Source: Candidatus Brevundimonas phytovorans
GTDB lineage: Bacteria > Pseudomonadota > Alphaproteobacteria > Caulobacterales > Caulobacteraceae
Assembly (NCBI GenBank): GCA_029203145.1
Contig: CP119309.1
Span: 1,141,001 to 1,205,000 of the forward strand
Direction of reading: 5' to 3'
DNA: 64,000 bases
Every line of letters begins with the position of its first letter. Position 1 is the first letter of the stretch. Below are positions 32,699 to 41,691 of the stretch, one piece after another. Made by a program: the position numbers and the translations under genes. Under the pieces are notes generated by a model that saw only the letters and a list, made by a program, of their open reading frames with translations, did not search any database and had not been told where the DNA came from.

Positions 32699-35389
32699 TC
32701 AACGGCGCCACCAGCCGCGCTTCGGCTTCTCGGGCGGGGCGCCGATCTGGTTCGGGTCTTCGGCGATGATGGAGGCTACGTCGACCTCGGGGGCCGGCGC
32801 AGGCGTCGGCTCGACGAGGATGACCGGCTCAGGAGCAGGTGCTGGCGCCGTAGCCTGCTCAATGGCGGCCTCGACCTTGGCGGCGACCACCGGCTCCACG
32901 TCCAACTGGGCGGGGATGACGACGGGTTCAGCCTCGACAGCCGCTTCGACGTCCATTTCAACGGGGGCTTCGATCACGGCGACGCCGGCGATATCGGCGC
33001 TGACCTTGCGGCGCACGCGGCGACGCTTGGGCGCTTCAGCCGCTTCGACGACCGCTTCAGGAGCTTCCGCTGCGACGGCGTCATCCGTGGGGATGACCGT
33101 GGCGATGGGCGTGTCCGGCGAGCCGACGGGAGGCAAGCCCTCGTTGCCGGCGCGGTCTTCGACCTTGGCGTCATGCGGCAGGCCGCCACGGTCACGACCG
33201 CGACCACGACCGCGACGACGGCGCGAGCGGCCGCCTTCGCGTTCAGCGCGTTCGCCCTCGGGGCGTTCACCGACGACTTCCTCGACGTCGCGCGCTTCAG
33301 AGGAGGCTTCGACCGGCGCACGCTCGCTGCGGGGCGAGGGCGTGGGGTTGATCGGGTCGAACCAGACGTAAGGGTCGTCCAGCGACGGCGTGCGGCCGCG
33401 CACCCAGGTGAAGGCGTCGCGTTCGCCGTCTTCACGCATGCGGCGTCCGCCACGGCGACCGCGACGGCGGCGACGGCCGGCCTCGCTGTCGTCGTCTTCG
33501 TCGTCAGCCGAGACCACGTCCACGGCGGCGGCTTCATCCGAGCCCTCTTCCTGGCGACCGCCACGACGGCGACGACGACGGCCACGACCACGGCCTTCGC
33601 CGTCGTGCGATTCCGAGCGCTCGCGCGGCTCATCGTCGTCGTTGTCTTCGCGATCCAGGTCAGCGTCGTCCTCGTCGTCGCCGGCGATGATCTCATCGTC
33701 CTCGTCTTCGTCCTCATGGTCGAAGGCGCTGTCGTCGAAGCCGTCGTCCAGTTCGGCCGCCGAGATATGGGTGACGGACGGGATGAAGTCTTCGTTGGTG
33801 GCGGTGCGCTCGATGGCGTGCTCGCCCTGAGCCAGGGTGTCGTCGATCAGGATGACCACGTTCAGGCCGCGCTGTTCCAGCAGGCGCTGCAGATATTCGC
33901 GCTTGTGGTTCAGGATGTAGAGGGCGACGGCGGTCGAGACGCGCAGGTTGACCGAACCGGCGCCGTTGCGGCCCGCCTCGATGTCCACGGCGCGCAGCGT
34001 CACCAGGGCCGCCGATTCCGCCGAGCGGATACGGCCGGCGCCCTGGCAGTGCGGGCAGACCTCGGTAGCGCCTTCGATCACGCCCAGGCGGCGGCGCTGG
34101 CGGCTGATTTCCATCAGGCCGAAGCCCGAGATGCGGCCCATCTGGATGCGGGCGCGATCCTTGGCCAGCGCGTCCTTCAGCGCCTTCTCGACGGCGCGGT
34201 TATTCTTGCCTTCATCCATGTCGATGAAGTCGATGACGATCAGGCCGGCGAGGTCGCGCAGACGCAGTTGGCGAGCGGCCTCAACGGCGGCTTCCAGGTT
34301 GGTCTTGGTCGCGGTGGCCTCGACATTGCGCTCCTTGGTGGAGCGGCCCGAGTTCACGTCGATGGCGACCAGGGCTTCGGTCTGGTTGATCACCAGATAG
34401 CCGCCTGACTTCAGCGGCACGACCGGCTGGTGAATCTGGGTCAGGACCTCTTCGATGCCATTGGCGGCGAACAGGGGCTTTGAGCCTTGGTACAGGTGGA
34501 TCTTCTTGGCCTGCGACGGCATCAGTACGCGCATGAAGTCGCGGGCTTCCTTGAAGCCTTCCAGACCTTCGACCTGAATGCCGTCGAAGTCCTTGTCGTA
34601 CATGTCGCGCACGGCGCGGCGGACCAGGTTCTCTTCTTCGTAGATGACGGCCGGGGCGTTCGACTTCAGCGTGTTCTCGCGGATCGTCTCCCACAGGCGC
34701 AGCAGGTATTCATAGTCGCGCTTGATCTCGGCCTTGGTGCGCTTGGCGCCGGCCGTGCGGATGATCAGACCCATGCCCTTGGGCACCTTCAGCGCCGAGG
34801 CGGCGGCCTTCAGGCGGCGCCGGTCGGAGGTGTTGGTGATCTTGCGGCTGATGCCGCCGCCCTTGCCGGTGTTCGGCATCAGGACGCAGTAGCGGCCGGC
34901 CAGCGACAGCCAGGTGGTCAGGGCCGCGCCCTTGGCTCCGCGCTCGTCCTTGACGACCTGCACCAGCAGGATCTGACGGCGCTTGATGACGTCCTGGATC
35001 TTGTAGCGGCGCATCAGGCGGCGCTTCAGACGTTCCTCGTCGGCCAGACCGCCTTCGGACTCATCGTCGCCTTCACGGCCCAGATCATCGTGATCGTCGT
35101 CGTCCGAATGCGCTTCGGCCATGATGGCTTCGCGGTCGGCGACCGGGATCTGATAGTAGTCCGGGTGGATTTCGTTGAAGGCCAGGAAGCCGTGACGATT
35201 GCCGCCGTACTCGATGAAGGCCGCCTGGAGGCTGGGCTCTACGCGCGTGACCTTGGCGAGATAGATGTTGCCGCGAAGCTGGCGGCGGGCCGTGGATTCG
35301 AAATCGAATTCCTCAACCTGGCGTCCGTCCACGATGGCGACGCGGGTTTCTTCCGCGTGCGCCGCATCGATCAGCATTGTTTTTGACAT
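32699..35389 (-). CDS. rne: Ribonuclease E
   Basis: A 896-residue endoribonuclease, the core of the RNA degradosome. The S1 domain (about residues 35-130) carries an acidic insertion at 92-125 (AHSDDDDHDDLGREGDDESE), which is also known in Caulobacterales. The catalytic region has AIDVNSGRSTKERNVEATA and LIVIDFIDMDEGKN (active-site Asp), and the Zn-link is CPHCQGAG. The C-terminal third is acidic and Arg/Glu-rich and ends KPKRGWWRR, the GWW-type tail known to bind PNPase in Caulobacter. ATG 35389 was chosen (MSKTMLIDAAHAEE). It has a long leader upstream. Confidence 0.96.
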   Translation of the reverse strand: MSKTMLIDAAHAEETRVAIVDGRQVEEFDFESTARRQLRGNIYLAKVTRVEPSLQAAFIEYGGNRHGFLAFNEIHPDYYQIPVADREAIMAEAHSDDDDHDDLGREGDDESEGGLADEERLKRRLMRRYKIQDVIKRRQILLVQVVKDERGAKGAALTTWLSLAGRYCVLMPNTGKGGGISRKITNTSDRRRLKAAASALKVPKGMGLIIRTAGAKRTKAEIKRDYEYLLRLWETIRENTLKSNAPAVIYEEENLVRRAVRDMYDKDFDGIQVEGLEGFKEARDFMRVLMPSQAKKIHLYQGSKPLFAANGIEEVLTQIHQPVVPLKSGGYLVINQTEALVAIDVNSGRSTKERNVEATATKTNLEAAVEAARQLRLRDLAGLIVIDFIDMDEGKNNRAVEKALKDALAKDRARIQMGRISGFGLMEISRQRRRLGVIEGATEVCPHCQGAGRIRSAESAALVTLRAVDIEAGRNGAGSVNLRVSTAVALYILNHKREYLQRLLEQRGLNVVILIDDTLAQGEHAIERTATNEDFIPSVTHISAAELDDGFDDSAFDHEDEDEDDEIIAGDDEDDADLDREDNDDDEPRERSESHDGEGRGRGRRRRRRGGRQEEGSDEAAAVDVVSADDEDDDSEAGRRRRRGRRGGRRMREDGERDAFTWVRGRTPSLDDPYVWFDPINPTPSPRSERAPVEASSEARDVEEVVGERPEGERAEREGGRSRRRRGRGRGRDRGGLPHDAKVEDRAGNEGLPPVGSPDTPIATVIPTDDAVAAEAPEAVVEAAEAPKRRRVRRKVSADIAGVAVIEAPVEMDVEAAVEAEPVVIPAQLDVEPVVAAKVEAAIEQATAPAPAPEPVILVEPTPAPAPEVDVASIIAEDPNQIGAPPEKPKRGWWRR

Positions 35390-35844
35390 GGATGGTCTCT
35401 CTCTGGCGCGCCAGGCCGGGCCCTGCGGATGCATCCGCGGACAAGGGGGCGGCTCGCCGAATGGAAATGGGGGCCAGGGCGCGCGTCATCCCCTCGCGAA
35501 GTGCGAGAGCGGCAATGGTCTGCCGGTCGGGAGCGCAGGCGGGTCGGCCCATGAGGTTCTGTCGGTCCTGGATCCGAACGCGCCGTTCAAGGCCGCGTCC
35601 CGGACCCGTATCTTCGGATCGTCGGCCAGGCCGGGCGATCCTCGGAATGAGGTGAAAGTCAGCGCCGCGAGGAGGGCGCGCCCGAACCCTGATGAAACCA
35701 CAGGGGGCGCGATCATTCGCTTGCGGAACAGATCATAGGCATATGTAGCGGAAAATAAAAGAACCACGACCGTTACAGGTATTAACGAAATCCTTAGTGG
35801 CTTGGCCCATCCTGTCTTCTGAACCAGAAGGGTGAAGTCCGTCC
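35390..35844. promoter_or_regulatory. Shared leader region of rne and amiC
   Basis: This 455-base gap has no supported gene. Near the rne ATG is a perfect 12 bp palindrome CTGGCGCGCCAG (35403-35414). About 35700-35800 is markedly AT-rich (ATAGGCATATGTAGCGG, ATAAAAGAACC, TATTAACGAAATCCTTAG), the likely site of divergent promoters; TTAACGAAATCCTTAG partly resembles the TTAA-N7-TTAA CtrA box. Long RNase E leaders are autoregulatory in other bacteria. A 93-codon minus-strand frame at 35486-35767 is not convincing. Confidence 0.45.
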
Positions 35845-37062
35845 ATGTATGGCCGGTGGCGTAACAATCTGGCCCGTTGGGGCGTGCGCGAATGGGCGAT
35901 GACGGCCTTGGCCTTCGTCGTGATTTGCGCCGTCGTGCTGACGGCTGGGCGCGGCTTGGCCTTTGGACCGGATGGTCAGATTTCGGGCATTCGTTTCGGC
36001 GGTGACGCCCAGCGCACGCGGGTCGTGCTGGACCTGGGAAAGACCACGCGCGGACAGGTGATCGAGGACGGCGCGACGGGGCGGGTGATCGTCGCCCTGT
36101 CGGATGTGGCGCCGGGCCGGGGGCTGGACGGCAACGGTTCGGGCTTGGTGCGCGGCTATGAAGTCAGTTCCGCTGGTACCTCTTCCCGCATCCGTCTGGA
36201 CCTGGCGCGCGGCGCCGAGATCGAGCGCCGCTTCCTGCTGCCGCCCGGCGACGGGGTTCCGCACTATCGTTACGTCATCGACCTGAAGGCGACGGGCGCC
36301 GCCGCTGCGGTGGCCGCCAGCACGCCGCCGCGTCGCGAGCAGGCGCGCAAGGAAAAGCCGCTGATCGTCATCGACGCCGGTCATGGCGGCCGCGATCCGG
36401 GCGCGCAAGGCGTTCATGCCCAGGAAAAGGCCGTCACCCTGGCCGCCGCGCGCGAATTGAAGGCTGCAATCGAGCGCACAGGCCGCTATCGCGTGCGCCT
36501 GACGCGCGACAGCGACGTCTATGTCATTCATGGCCGCCGGGTGCAGATCGCGCGCGATGCGGGGGCTGATCTCTTTATCTCTCTGCACGCGGACGCCGGG
36601 ACCGATCCCGCCCTGCGCGGAGCCAGCGTCTATACCCTGTCGGAACAGGGGGCGGGCCGCGCGGTGCGCGAGTTCACGCGCGGTGAGGACTGGCAGCGCG
36701 ATCTGCGCCTGCCGGGACGTGATCCTTCGGTCGATCGTATCCTGCTGGACATGACCCAGCGCGCCACTCAGAACCGCTCGGCCCAGTTCGCGCGCGTCCT
36801 GCTGACCCATCTGGAAGGCGACAGCCATCCGCTGCTGCGGCGCAGTCATCGCGACGCCGGTCTGGCCGTCCTGCTGGCGCCCGACGTTCCGGCTATCCTG
36901 CTGGAGATGGGCTTCATCACCAATCCTCAGGATGAGCAGGTGCTGACGGATGAGCGCGCCCGTCGCCGCCTGATGCGCTCGGTCGCTGAAGGCATCGACC
37001 GCTACTTCCGCGAGCCCTCGGCGCCGGTCATGGTGGCCGGCGAGGTCGCCGGCGGCGGCTGA
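35845..37062 (+). CDS. amiC: N-acetylmuramoyl-L-alanine amidase (AmiC-type)
   Basis: A 405-residue protein with an N-terminal hydrophobic segment (TALAFVVICAVVLTAGRGLAF, a signal or anchor), an AMIN-like domain (ISGIRFGGDAQRTRVVLDLG to about residue 150) and a zinc amidase domain (IVIDAGHGGRDPGAQG with the first ligands, LFISLHADAG, LLEMGFITNPQDE). It cleaves the septal peptidoglycan amide bond during division. It faces rne divergently, the arrangement known in Caulobacter. No PBP1A-type gene follows; the next gene is convergent. Confidence 0.94.
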   Translation: MYGRWRNNLARWGVREWAMTALAFVVICAVVLTAGRGLAFGPDGQISGIRFGGDAQRTRVVLDLGKTTRGQVIEDGATGRVIVALSDVAPGRGLDGNGSGLVRGYEVSSAGTSSRIRLDLARGAEIERRFLLPPGDGVPHYRYVIDLKATGAAAAVAASTPPRREQARKEKPLIVIDAGHGGRDPGAQGVHAQEKAVTLAAARELKAAIERTGRYRVRLTRDSDVYVIHGRRVQIARDAGADLFISLHADAGTDPALRGASVYTLSEQGAGRAVREFTRGEDWQRDLRLPGRDPSVDRILLDMTQRATQNRSAQFARVLLTHLEGDSHPLLRRSHRDAGLAVLLAPDVPAILLEMGFITNPQDEQVLTDERARRRLMRSVAEGIDRYFREPSAPVMVAGEVAGGG

Positions 37063-37063
37063 C

Positions 37064-37708
37064 CTATTCCTCCAGCGCCTGCTTGGCGCGGTGGAAGATT
37101 TCCTCGAACATTTCCGGCGTCAGGCGGCCCGTGTTCGTGTTCAGCCGCGAGCAGTGATAGCTGTTGATGATGGTGTAGCCGCCGACCTTGCCCTCGACAC
37201 CATGCCCGGCGGGAATGGCCGTGCCGGGATAGCCGAGCGTCCGCAGGATGCTGCGTCGCGACACGTCGCCCAGGGTCACGATGACCTTCAGGCGGGGCAG
37301 GGCGGCCAGGCGGTCGATCAGGAAAGGGCGGCAGGTGTTTTCCTCGTCCCCTGTCGGCTTGTTCAGCGGCGGGGCGCAGCGCACCGCATTGGTGATCATG
37401 GCGTCGGTCAGCGTCAGGTCGTCCTTGCCGTCAGGATCGTAGGTCCCGTGGGCGAAACCGGTCTTCCTCAGGGTGTCGAACAGCAGCCAGCCGGCGTGGT
37501 CGCCGGTGAAGGGGCGACCTGTGCGGTTGGCGCCCATACGACCGGGCGCCAGGCCCGCGATCAGCAGGCGGGCGTTGGGATCGCCGAAGGAGGGGGCAGG
37601 GCCGTTCCACCAGTCGGGGTTCTGGCGGATGTTCTCCTGCCGATAGGCGACCAGGCGCGGGCACAGGGGGCAGTCGCGCGCCGGTTCAGGGTTCAAGGGG
37701 CGGTTCAT
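37064..37708 (-). CDS. Uracil-DNA glycosylase, family 5 (UDGb)
   Basis: A 214-residue iron-sulfur glycosylase that removes uracil and other deaminated bases from DNA. The family 5 signatures are GLAPGRMGANRTGRPFTGD and INSYHCSRLNTNTGRLTPE. Four cysteines (CPLC near the N-terminus, CAPP and TCRP in the middle) match the 4Fe-4S site. ATG 37708 overlaps the stop of the upstream NYN gene (ATGA), so the pair is coupled. Functional class is from motif reading; substrate range is inferred. Confidence 0.9.
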   Translation of the reverse strand: MNRPLNPEPARDCPLCPRLVAYRQENIRQNPDWWNGPAPSFGDPNARLLIAGLAPGRMGANRTGRPFTGDHAGWLLFDTLRKTGFAHGTYDPDGKDDLTLTDAMITNAVRCAPPLNKPTGDEENTCRPFLIDRLAALPRLKVIVTLGDVSRRSILRTLGYPGTAIPAGHGVEGKVGGYTIINSYHCSRLNTNTGRLTPEMFEEIFHRAKQALEE

Positions 37709-38286
37709 GCCCGATCGCTCCGGTCCAGGGTGCGAGCGACGCCCTGGTTCATCGCGGTCTTGGGCTTGCTGAAATGGGTCATGACGTCGGACAGGTCGAT
37801 GAAGGCGTCGGCCTGACGGCGCAGTTCGTCGGCGATCTGGGGCGGCTGGCAACGTGTCGTCGAAACCGCGGTGACGCGCACGCCCTTGGCCTGGATGGCC
37901 TCGACCAGTCGGCGGGAGTCGCCGTCGCCCGAGAACAGGAAGATGTGATCCAGCCGCGGGGCCAGCTCCAGCATGTCGACGGCGATCTCGATGTCCATAT
38001 TGCCCTTGATGCGGCTGTGGCCCTGGGCGTCGGTGAATCGTTTCACCGGCTTGGTCACGACCGTGAAGCCGTTGTAGTCGAGCCAGTCGACCAGGGGGCG
38101 GACCGGCGAGAACTCTTCGCCCTCGACCACCGCCGTGTAATAATAGGCGCGCACCAGCTGGCCCTTCTGGCCGAACCAGTCGGACAGCTTTCTGAAGTCG
38201 AGATCGACGTTGAGCGCGCGAGCCGCCGAGTAGAGGTTGGCGCCGTCGATGAACAGGGCGATGCGGTCGCTCGTGTGGCCGGTCAT
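37705..38286 (-). CDS. NYN domain (LabA-like) putative ribonuclease
   Basis: A 193-residue PIN-like NYN protein. The acidic active-site residues are visible in RIALFIDGANLYSAA, NMDIEIAVDMLELA and FLFSGDGDSRRLVEAIQAKG. A short C-terminal tail follows. The fold is that of metal-dependent nucleases; alphaproteobacterial LabA-like members are poorly characterised. It is translationally coupled to a uracil-DNA glycosylase and divergent from folK, so an RNA or DNA processing role is plausible. Confidence 0.9.
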   Translation of the reverse strand: MTGHTSDRIALFIDGANLYSAARALNVDLDFRKLSDWFGQKGQLVRAYYYTAVVEGEEFSPVRPLVDWLDYNGFTVVTKPVKRFTDAQGHSRIKGNMDIEIAVDMLELAPRLDHIFLFSGDGDSRRLVEAIQAKGVRVTAVSTTRCQPPQIADELRRQADAFIDLSDVMTHFSKPKTAMNQGVARTLDRSDRA

Positions 38287-38316
38287 GAATATGAGTCCGT
38301 GGAAATGGTCGAGAAT

Positions 38317-38859
38317 ATGAGCGTCCCGACCGAAATCCCCGATGGCGACCTCGATCTGGATGAAGCAGTCATCGTCGCCCTGGGGTGCAATGACAAGGGC
38401 GTCTGGGTCTCTTGTGAAGAAGCGCTTGAGGCGGCGCTGGCTCGGTTCCGGGCCGAAGGCATTGATGTTCTGGCGCGGTCGTCATGGTGGTCGTCGCAGG
38501 CCTGGCCCGACCCGTCCGATCCGCCCTTCCTGAACGGGGTGGTGGTCGTGCGGACGGCGCATGACCCTGGAGCCTTGATGAGCAAGCTGTCGCGGATGGA
38601 GGATGTGTTTGATCGGCGTCGTAGCGTGCGCAACGCGCCACGTACCCTGGACCTGGACCTGATCGCCTATGGGCGGCTCAGCGGCGATCTGGAGGGGCTG
38701 ATCCTGCCGCATCCACGCGCGGCCGATCGGCTGTTCGTCATGGGTCCCCTGGCCGAGATCGCGCCGGAGTGGCGGCACCCGACGGCCGAGGCTGCAGCGA
38801 AAGACCTGGCTGCGACCTGCACGGTCGGGGTCGACGCCCGACCGTTGCGGCGTCTATAG
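38317..38859 (+). CDS. folK: 2-amino-4-hydroxy-6-hydroxymethyldihydropteridine pyrophosphokinase
   Basis: A 180-residue HPPK of folate synthesis, transferring pyrophosphate from ATP to the pterin. It has VIVALGCNDKG, FLNGVVVVRTAHDPGALM, the ATP-binding signature RNAPRTLDLDLIAYG and LILPHPRAADRLFVMGPLAEIAP. ATG 38317 or 38305 are both possible; I use 38317, preceded by GGTCGAG. It lies just upstream of rpoZ. Confidence 0.9.
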   Translation: MSVPTEIPDGDLDLDEAVIVALGCNDKGVWVSCEEALEAALARFRAEGIDVLARSSWWSSQAWPDPSDPPFLNGVVVVRTAHDPGALMSKLSRMEDVFDRRRSVRNAPRTLDLDLIAYGRLSGDLEGLILPHPRAADRLFVMGPLAEIAPEWRHPTAEAAAKDLAATCTVGVDARPLRRL

Positions 38860-38952
38860 GGAGGTTTGCGCCGTATTCCGGCCTTCGCGGCGTTGCACAA
38901 TCACGCCTAACCCTATATTTTGTGCGGTTCTCCCTGCCGCCTGAGGAATTTC

Positions 38953-39312
38953 ATGGCCCGCGTCACTGTCGAAGATTGCATCGAGAAGGTGCCGAACCGC
39001 TTTGGTCTGGTTCTGCTGGCCGGCCACCGCGCCCGCAACATCGCCAATGGCGCCGCCCTGACCATCGATCGCGACAACGACAAGAACCCTGTCGTGGCGC
39101 TGCGCGAAATCGCCGACGACACCGTCGTGCCGACCGAGCTGCGCGAGAATATCATCACCACGCTGCAACGCGTCGATGAGCGGACGGAAGCCGAGGATGA
39201 AGCCGAAGTCGTGGCGCTGCTGGCCGAGCCGCAGCACATGAACATGGCCGAAGCCGAACTGATCCGCGCGCTGCAAAGCGACCGGGACGGCGGCCAGGAG
39301 GAACGCTACTGA
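38953..39312 (+). CDS. rpoZ: RNA polymerase omega subunit
   Basis: A 119-residue omega subunit with the canonical MARVTVEDCIEKVPNRFGLV start, the assembly helix ARNIANGA and KNPVVALREIADDTV. The C-terminus is longer than in gamma-proteobacteria (acidic tail to RDGGQEERY), as in other alphas. ATG 38953 is preceded by GAGGAATTT. rpoZ directly before a RelA/SpoT homologue is a widespread order and fits omega's role in the ppGpp response. Confidence 0.96.
   Translation: MARVTVEDCIEKVPNRFGLVLLAGHRARNIANGAALTIDRDNDKNPVVALREIADDTVVPTELRENIITTLQRVDERTEAEDEAEVVALLAEPQHMNMAEAELIRALQSDRDGGQEERY
39296..39311 (+). promoter_or_regulatory. Strong ribosome binding site with possible CTG start for rsh
   Basis: AGGAGG at 39296-39301 lies seven bases before CTG 39309-39311, which is in the rsh frame and overlaps the rpoZ TGA. 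No ATG, GTG or TTG occurs in that frame until TTG 39432. The AGGAGG also encodes Q-E-E in rpoZ, so it may be coincidental. Confidence 0.3.
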
Positions 39313-39509
39313 CGGCTGAGCCAGTCAACGGCGTAACCATCCTTCCGGCGCGGTCCTCCGCGGGCTCGTCGCCGGACAAGGTCGCGAATCAGATAGACCA
39401 GACGGCGTCGCTCCTTTCCGGGGCGGCGCCGTTGTCGTCTGAAGCCCCCCTCGAGTCCGAGTCTCCCCAGTCCGTGTCCCAAGCGTCCGAAGCCAAACGC
39501 GCCCCGATC

Positions 39510-41663
39510 ATGCGCCAGTTCGAACTGATCGAGGCGGTCAAGGCCTACGACCCAACCGCGGACGAGGCTTTGCTGAACAAGGCCTATGTCTATGCGATGA
39601 AGATGCACGGCTCGCAGTTGCGGGCCTCTGGCGATCCCTATTTCGCGCACCCGATCCAGGTCGCGGGCATCCTGACAGACTATCGGCTGGATACGGCCAC
39701 CATCGTCACGGCCTTGCTGCATGACGTGGTGGAGGACACCTCGGCCACGCGCGACGACATCGCGGCCATGTTCGGCGAGGAGGTCGCTGTCCTGGTCGAG
39801 GGCGTGACCAAGCTGTCGCGGCTGGAGCTTCAGGCTGAGCACACGCGTCAGGCTGAAAACCTGCGCAAGTTCATCCTGGCCATTTCCAAGGACGTGCGCG
39901 TTCTACTGGTCAAGCTGGCCGACCGCCTGCACAACATGCGCACCCTCCAGTACGTCAAGCCGGAGAAGCGCGAGCGCATCAGCCGCGAGACCCTGGAAGT
40001 CTATGCGCCGCTGGGCCGCTCCATCGGCATCCACTCCATCGCCTCCGAGCTGGAGGAACTGGCGTTCGAGCACCTGAACGCCACCGCGCGCGTCGCCATT
40101 CAGCGCCGTCTGGAGGCGCTGAAGCTGGAACACGGCCGCGCCATCGAGGGCGTGTCGCGCGAGATCGAGACCGTGCTGAACGAGGCCGGCATCGCGGCGC
40201 AGGTCAAGGGGCGTGAAAAGACTCCCTATTCGATCTGGCGCAAGCTGCAGCGGAAGTCGGTCGGCTTCTCGTCCTTGTCGGACATCTACGGCTTCCGGGT
40301 CATAGTGGAGGCCGAAGACGACTGTTACCGCGCCCTGGGCGTGATCCACCGGGCCTGGCCCATGGTGCCCGAGCGGTTCAAGGACTTCATCTCGACGCCC
40401 AAGTCGAACAACTATCGTTCGCTGCACACCACGGTCGTCGGACCGGGCGGTCTGCGCATCGAGATGCAGATCCGCACGGAGATCATGGACCGGGTCGCCG
40501 AGGACGGCGTGGCGGCGCACTGGGCCTACAAGAACCACTCCTACGGCTTTGACCGCGAGGCGATGGAGGCGGACGGCGGGCGCGACCCGCTGCTGAACCT
40601 GCGCCACCTGGTTCAGGTCATCGAGCACGGCGAGGGCGGCGAGGACTGGGTCGAGCACGCCAAGCTCGAAATGTACCTGGATCAGGTCTTCGTCTTCACG
40701 CCCAAGGGCGCGCTGATCACCTTGCCGCGCGGGGGCATGGCGTTGGACTTCGCCTATGCGGTCCACACCGAGGTCGGCGACACAGCGGTAGGCGTCAAGA
40801 TCAACGGCGAACTGAAGCCTATGCGCACGGCGCTGCAAAACGGCGACGTGGTCGAGATCATTCGCGGCGCCAAGCGCGAGGTGCCGACCGACTGGCGCAG
40901 CCTGACCGTCACGGGGCGCGCCCGCTCGGCCATTCGCCGCCACATCCGAACGTCAGAGCGCGACGAGTTCGTGCGTCTGGGGCGGGCGACGCTGGAGCAG
41001 ACGCTGGAGCGCGCCGGCAAGTCCCTGGCCGAGGTTTCACTGAAGCCGGTGCTGGAAACCCACGCCATCGCCACCGAAGACGATATGTTCGACGCCATTG
41101 GCCGGGGCCGTCTGGCGGCGACCAAGATCGCCGAAACCATGTTCCCCGCACTGAAGGGCCAGCTGAAAGCGGGGCCGGAGCGCAAACGGATCGGCAATGA
41201 ACATGCCCGCCTGTTCGTGCGCGGCAGCGGCCTGACGCCTGGAGTCAGCATCCATTTCGGCGCCTGTTGCAGCCCTGTGCCGGGCGACCGCATCGTCGGC
41301 ATCCTGGAACCCGACAAGGGGCTGACGGTCCATACGATCGACTGTCAGAGCCTGGCCGATTTCGCCGACGACGACAGCGTCTGGCAAGACCTGCAATGGA
41401 CGCCTCAAGCTGAGCAGGATGCGGTGGCGGCGGCTCGTCTGCGCGCCACCATCCGCAACGCGCCCGGCGTTCTGGGGCAGGTGGCGACCATCATCGGCGA
41501 GGCCGGCGGCAATATCCTGAACCTGTCGATGGCGCATCGTCAGCAGGACTTCTTCGACGTGGATATTGATGTCGAGGTCGAGGACGCCCGCCACGCCACC
41601 ATGATCATCGCCGCGCTGCGCGCCAACCCGTCCGTCGATACCGTGGACCGCGCGCGCGGTTGA
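39510..41663 (+). CDS. spoT: Bifunctional (p)ppGpp synthetase/hydrolase (RelA/SpoT homologue)
   Basis: The single long RSH of this window. HD hydrolase region: PYFAHPIQVAGILTDYRLD and ALLHDVVEDTSATRDDI. Synthetase region: YSIWRKLQRKSVGFSSLSDIYG, FKDFISTPKSNNYRSLHTTV. TGS domain around VFVFTPKGALITLPRGGMAL, and a C-terminal ACT domain (LRATIRNAPGVLGQVATIIGE). It makes and degrades ppGpp to couple growth to nutrients. ATG 39510 gives the usual MRQFELIEAV start, but TTG 39432 or a CTG at 39309 with a much better ribosome binding site would extend it by 26 or 67 residues. Confidence 0.93.
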   Translation: MRQFELIEAVKAYDPTADEALLNKAYVYAMKMHGSQLRASGDPYFAHPIQVAGILTDYRLDTATIVTALLHDVVEDTSATRDDIAAMFGEEVAVLVEGVTKLSRLELQAEHTRQAENLRKFILAISKDVRVLLVKLADRLHNMRTLQYVKPEKRERISRETLEVYAPLGRSIGIHSIASELEELAFEHLNATARVAIQRRLEALKLEHGRAIEGVSREIETVLNEAGIAAQVKGREKTPYSIWRKLQRKSVGFSSLSDIYGFRVIVEAEDDCYRALGVIHRAWPMVPERFKDFISTPKSNNYRSLHTTVVGPGGLRIEMQIRTEIMDRVAEDGVAAHWAYKNHSYGFDREAMEADGGRDPLLNLRHLVQVIEHGEGGEDWVEHAKLEMYLDQVFVFTPKGALITLPRGGMALDFAYAVHTEVGDTAVGVKINGELKPMRTALQNGDVVEIIRGAKREVPTDWRSLTVTGRARSAIRRHIRTSERDEFVRLGRATLEQTLERAGKSLAEVSLKPVLETHAIATEDDMFDAIGRGRLAATKIAETMFPALKGQLKAGPERKRIGNEHARLFVRGSGLTPGVSIHFGACCSPVPGDRIVGILEPDKGLTVHTIDCQSLADFADDDSVWQDLQWTPQAEQDAVAAARLRATIRNAPGVLGQVATIIGEAGGNILNLSMAHRQQDFFDVDIDVEVEDARHATMIIAALRANPSVDTVDRARG

Positions 41664-41691
41664 TCGCCCGCGCGTCTGACTGAAGGCCGAA

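Noticed and set aside
31280..34408. A 1,042-codon plus-strand open frame across the M48 gene and rne
   Set aside because: Antisense to RNase E and an M48 protease with intact motifs. The translated product is low-complexity and lacks any domain.
35486..35767. A 93-codon minus-strand frame in the rne leader
   Set aside because: No homology, no ribosome binding site of note and no conserved composition. It lies in a region better explained as leader and promoter.
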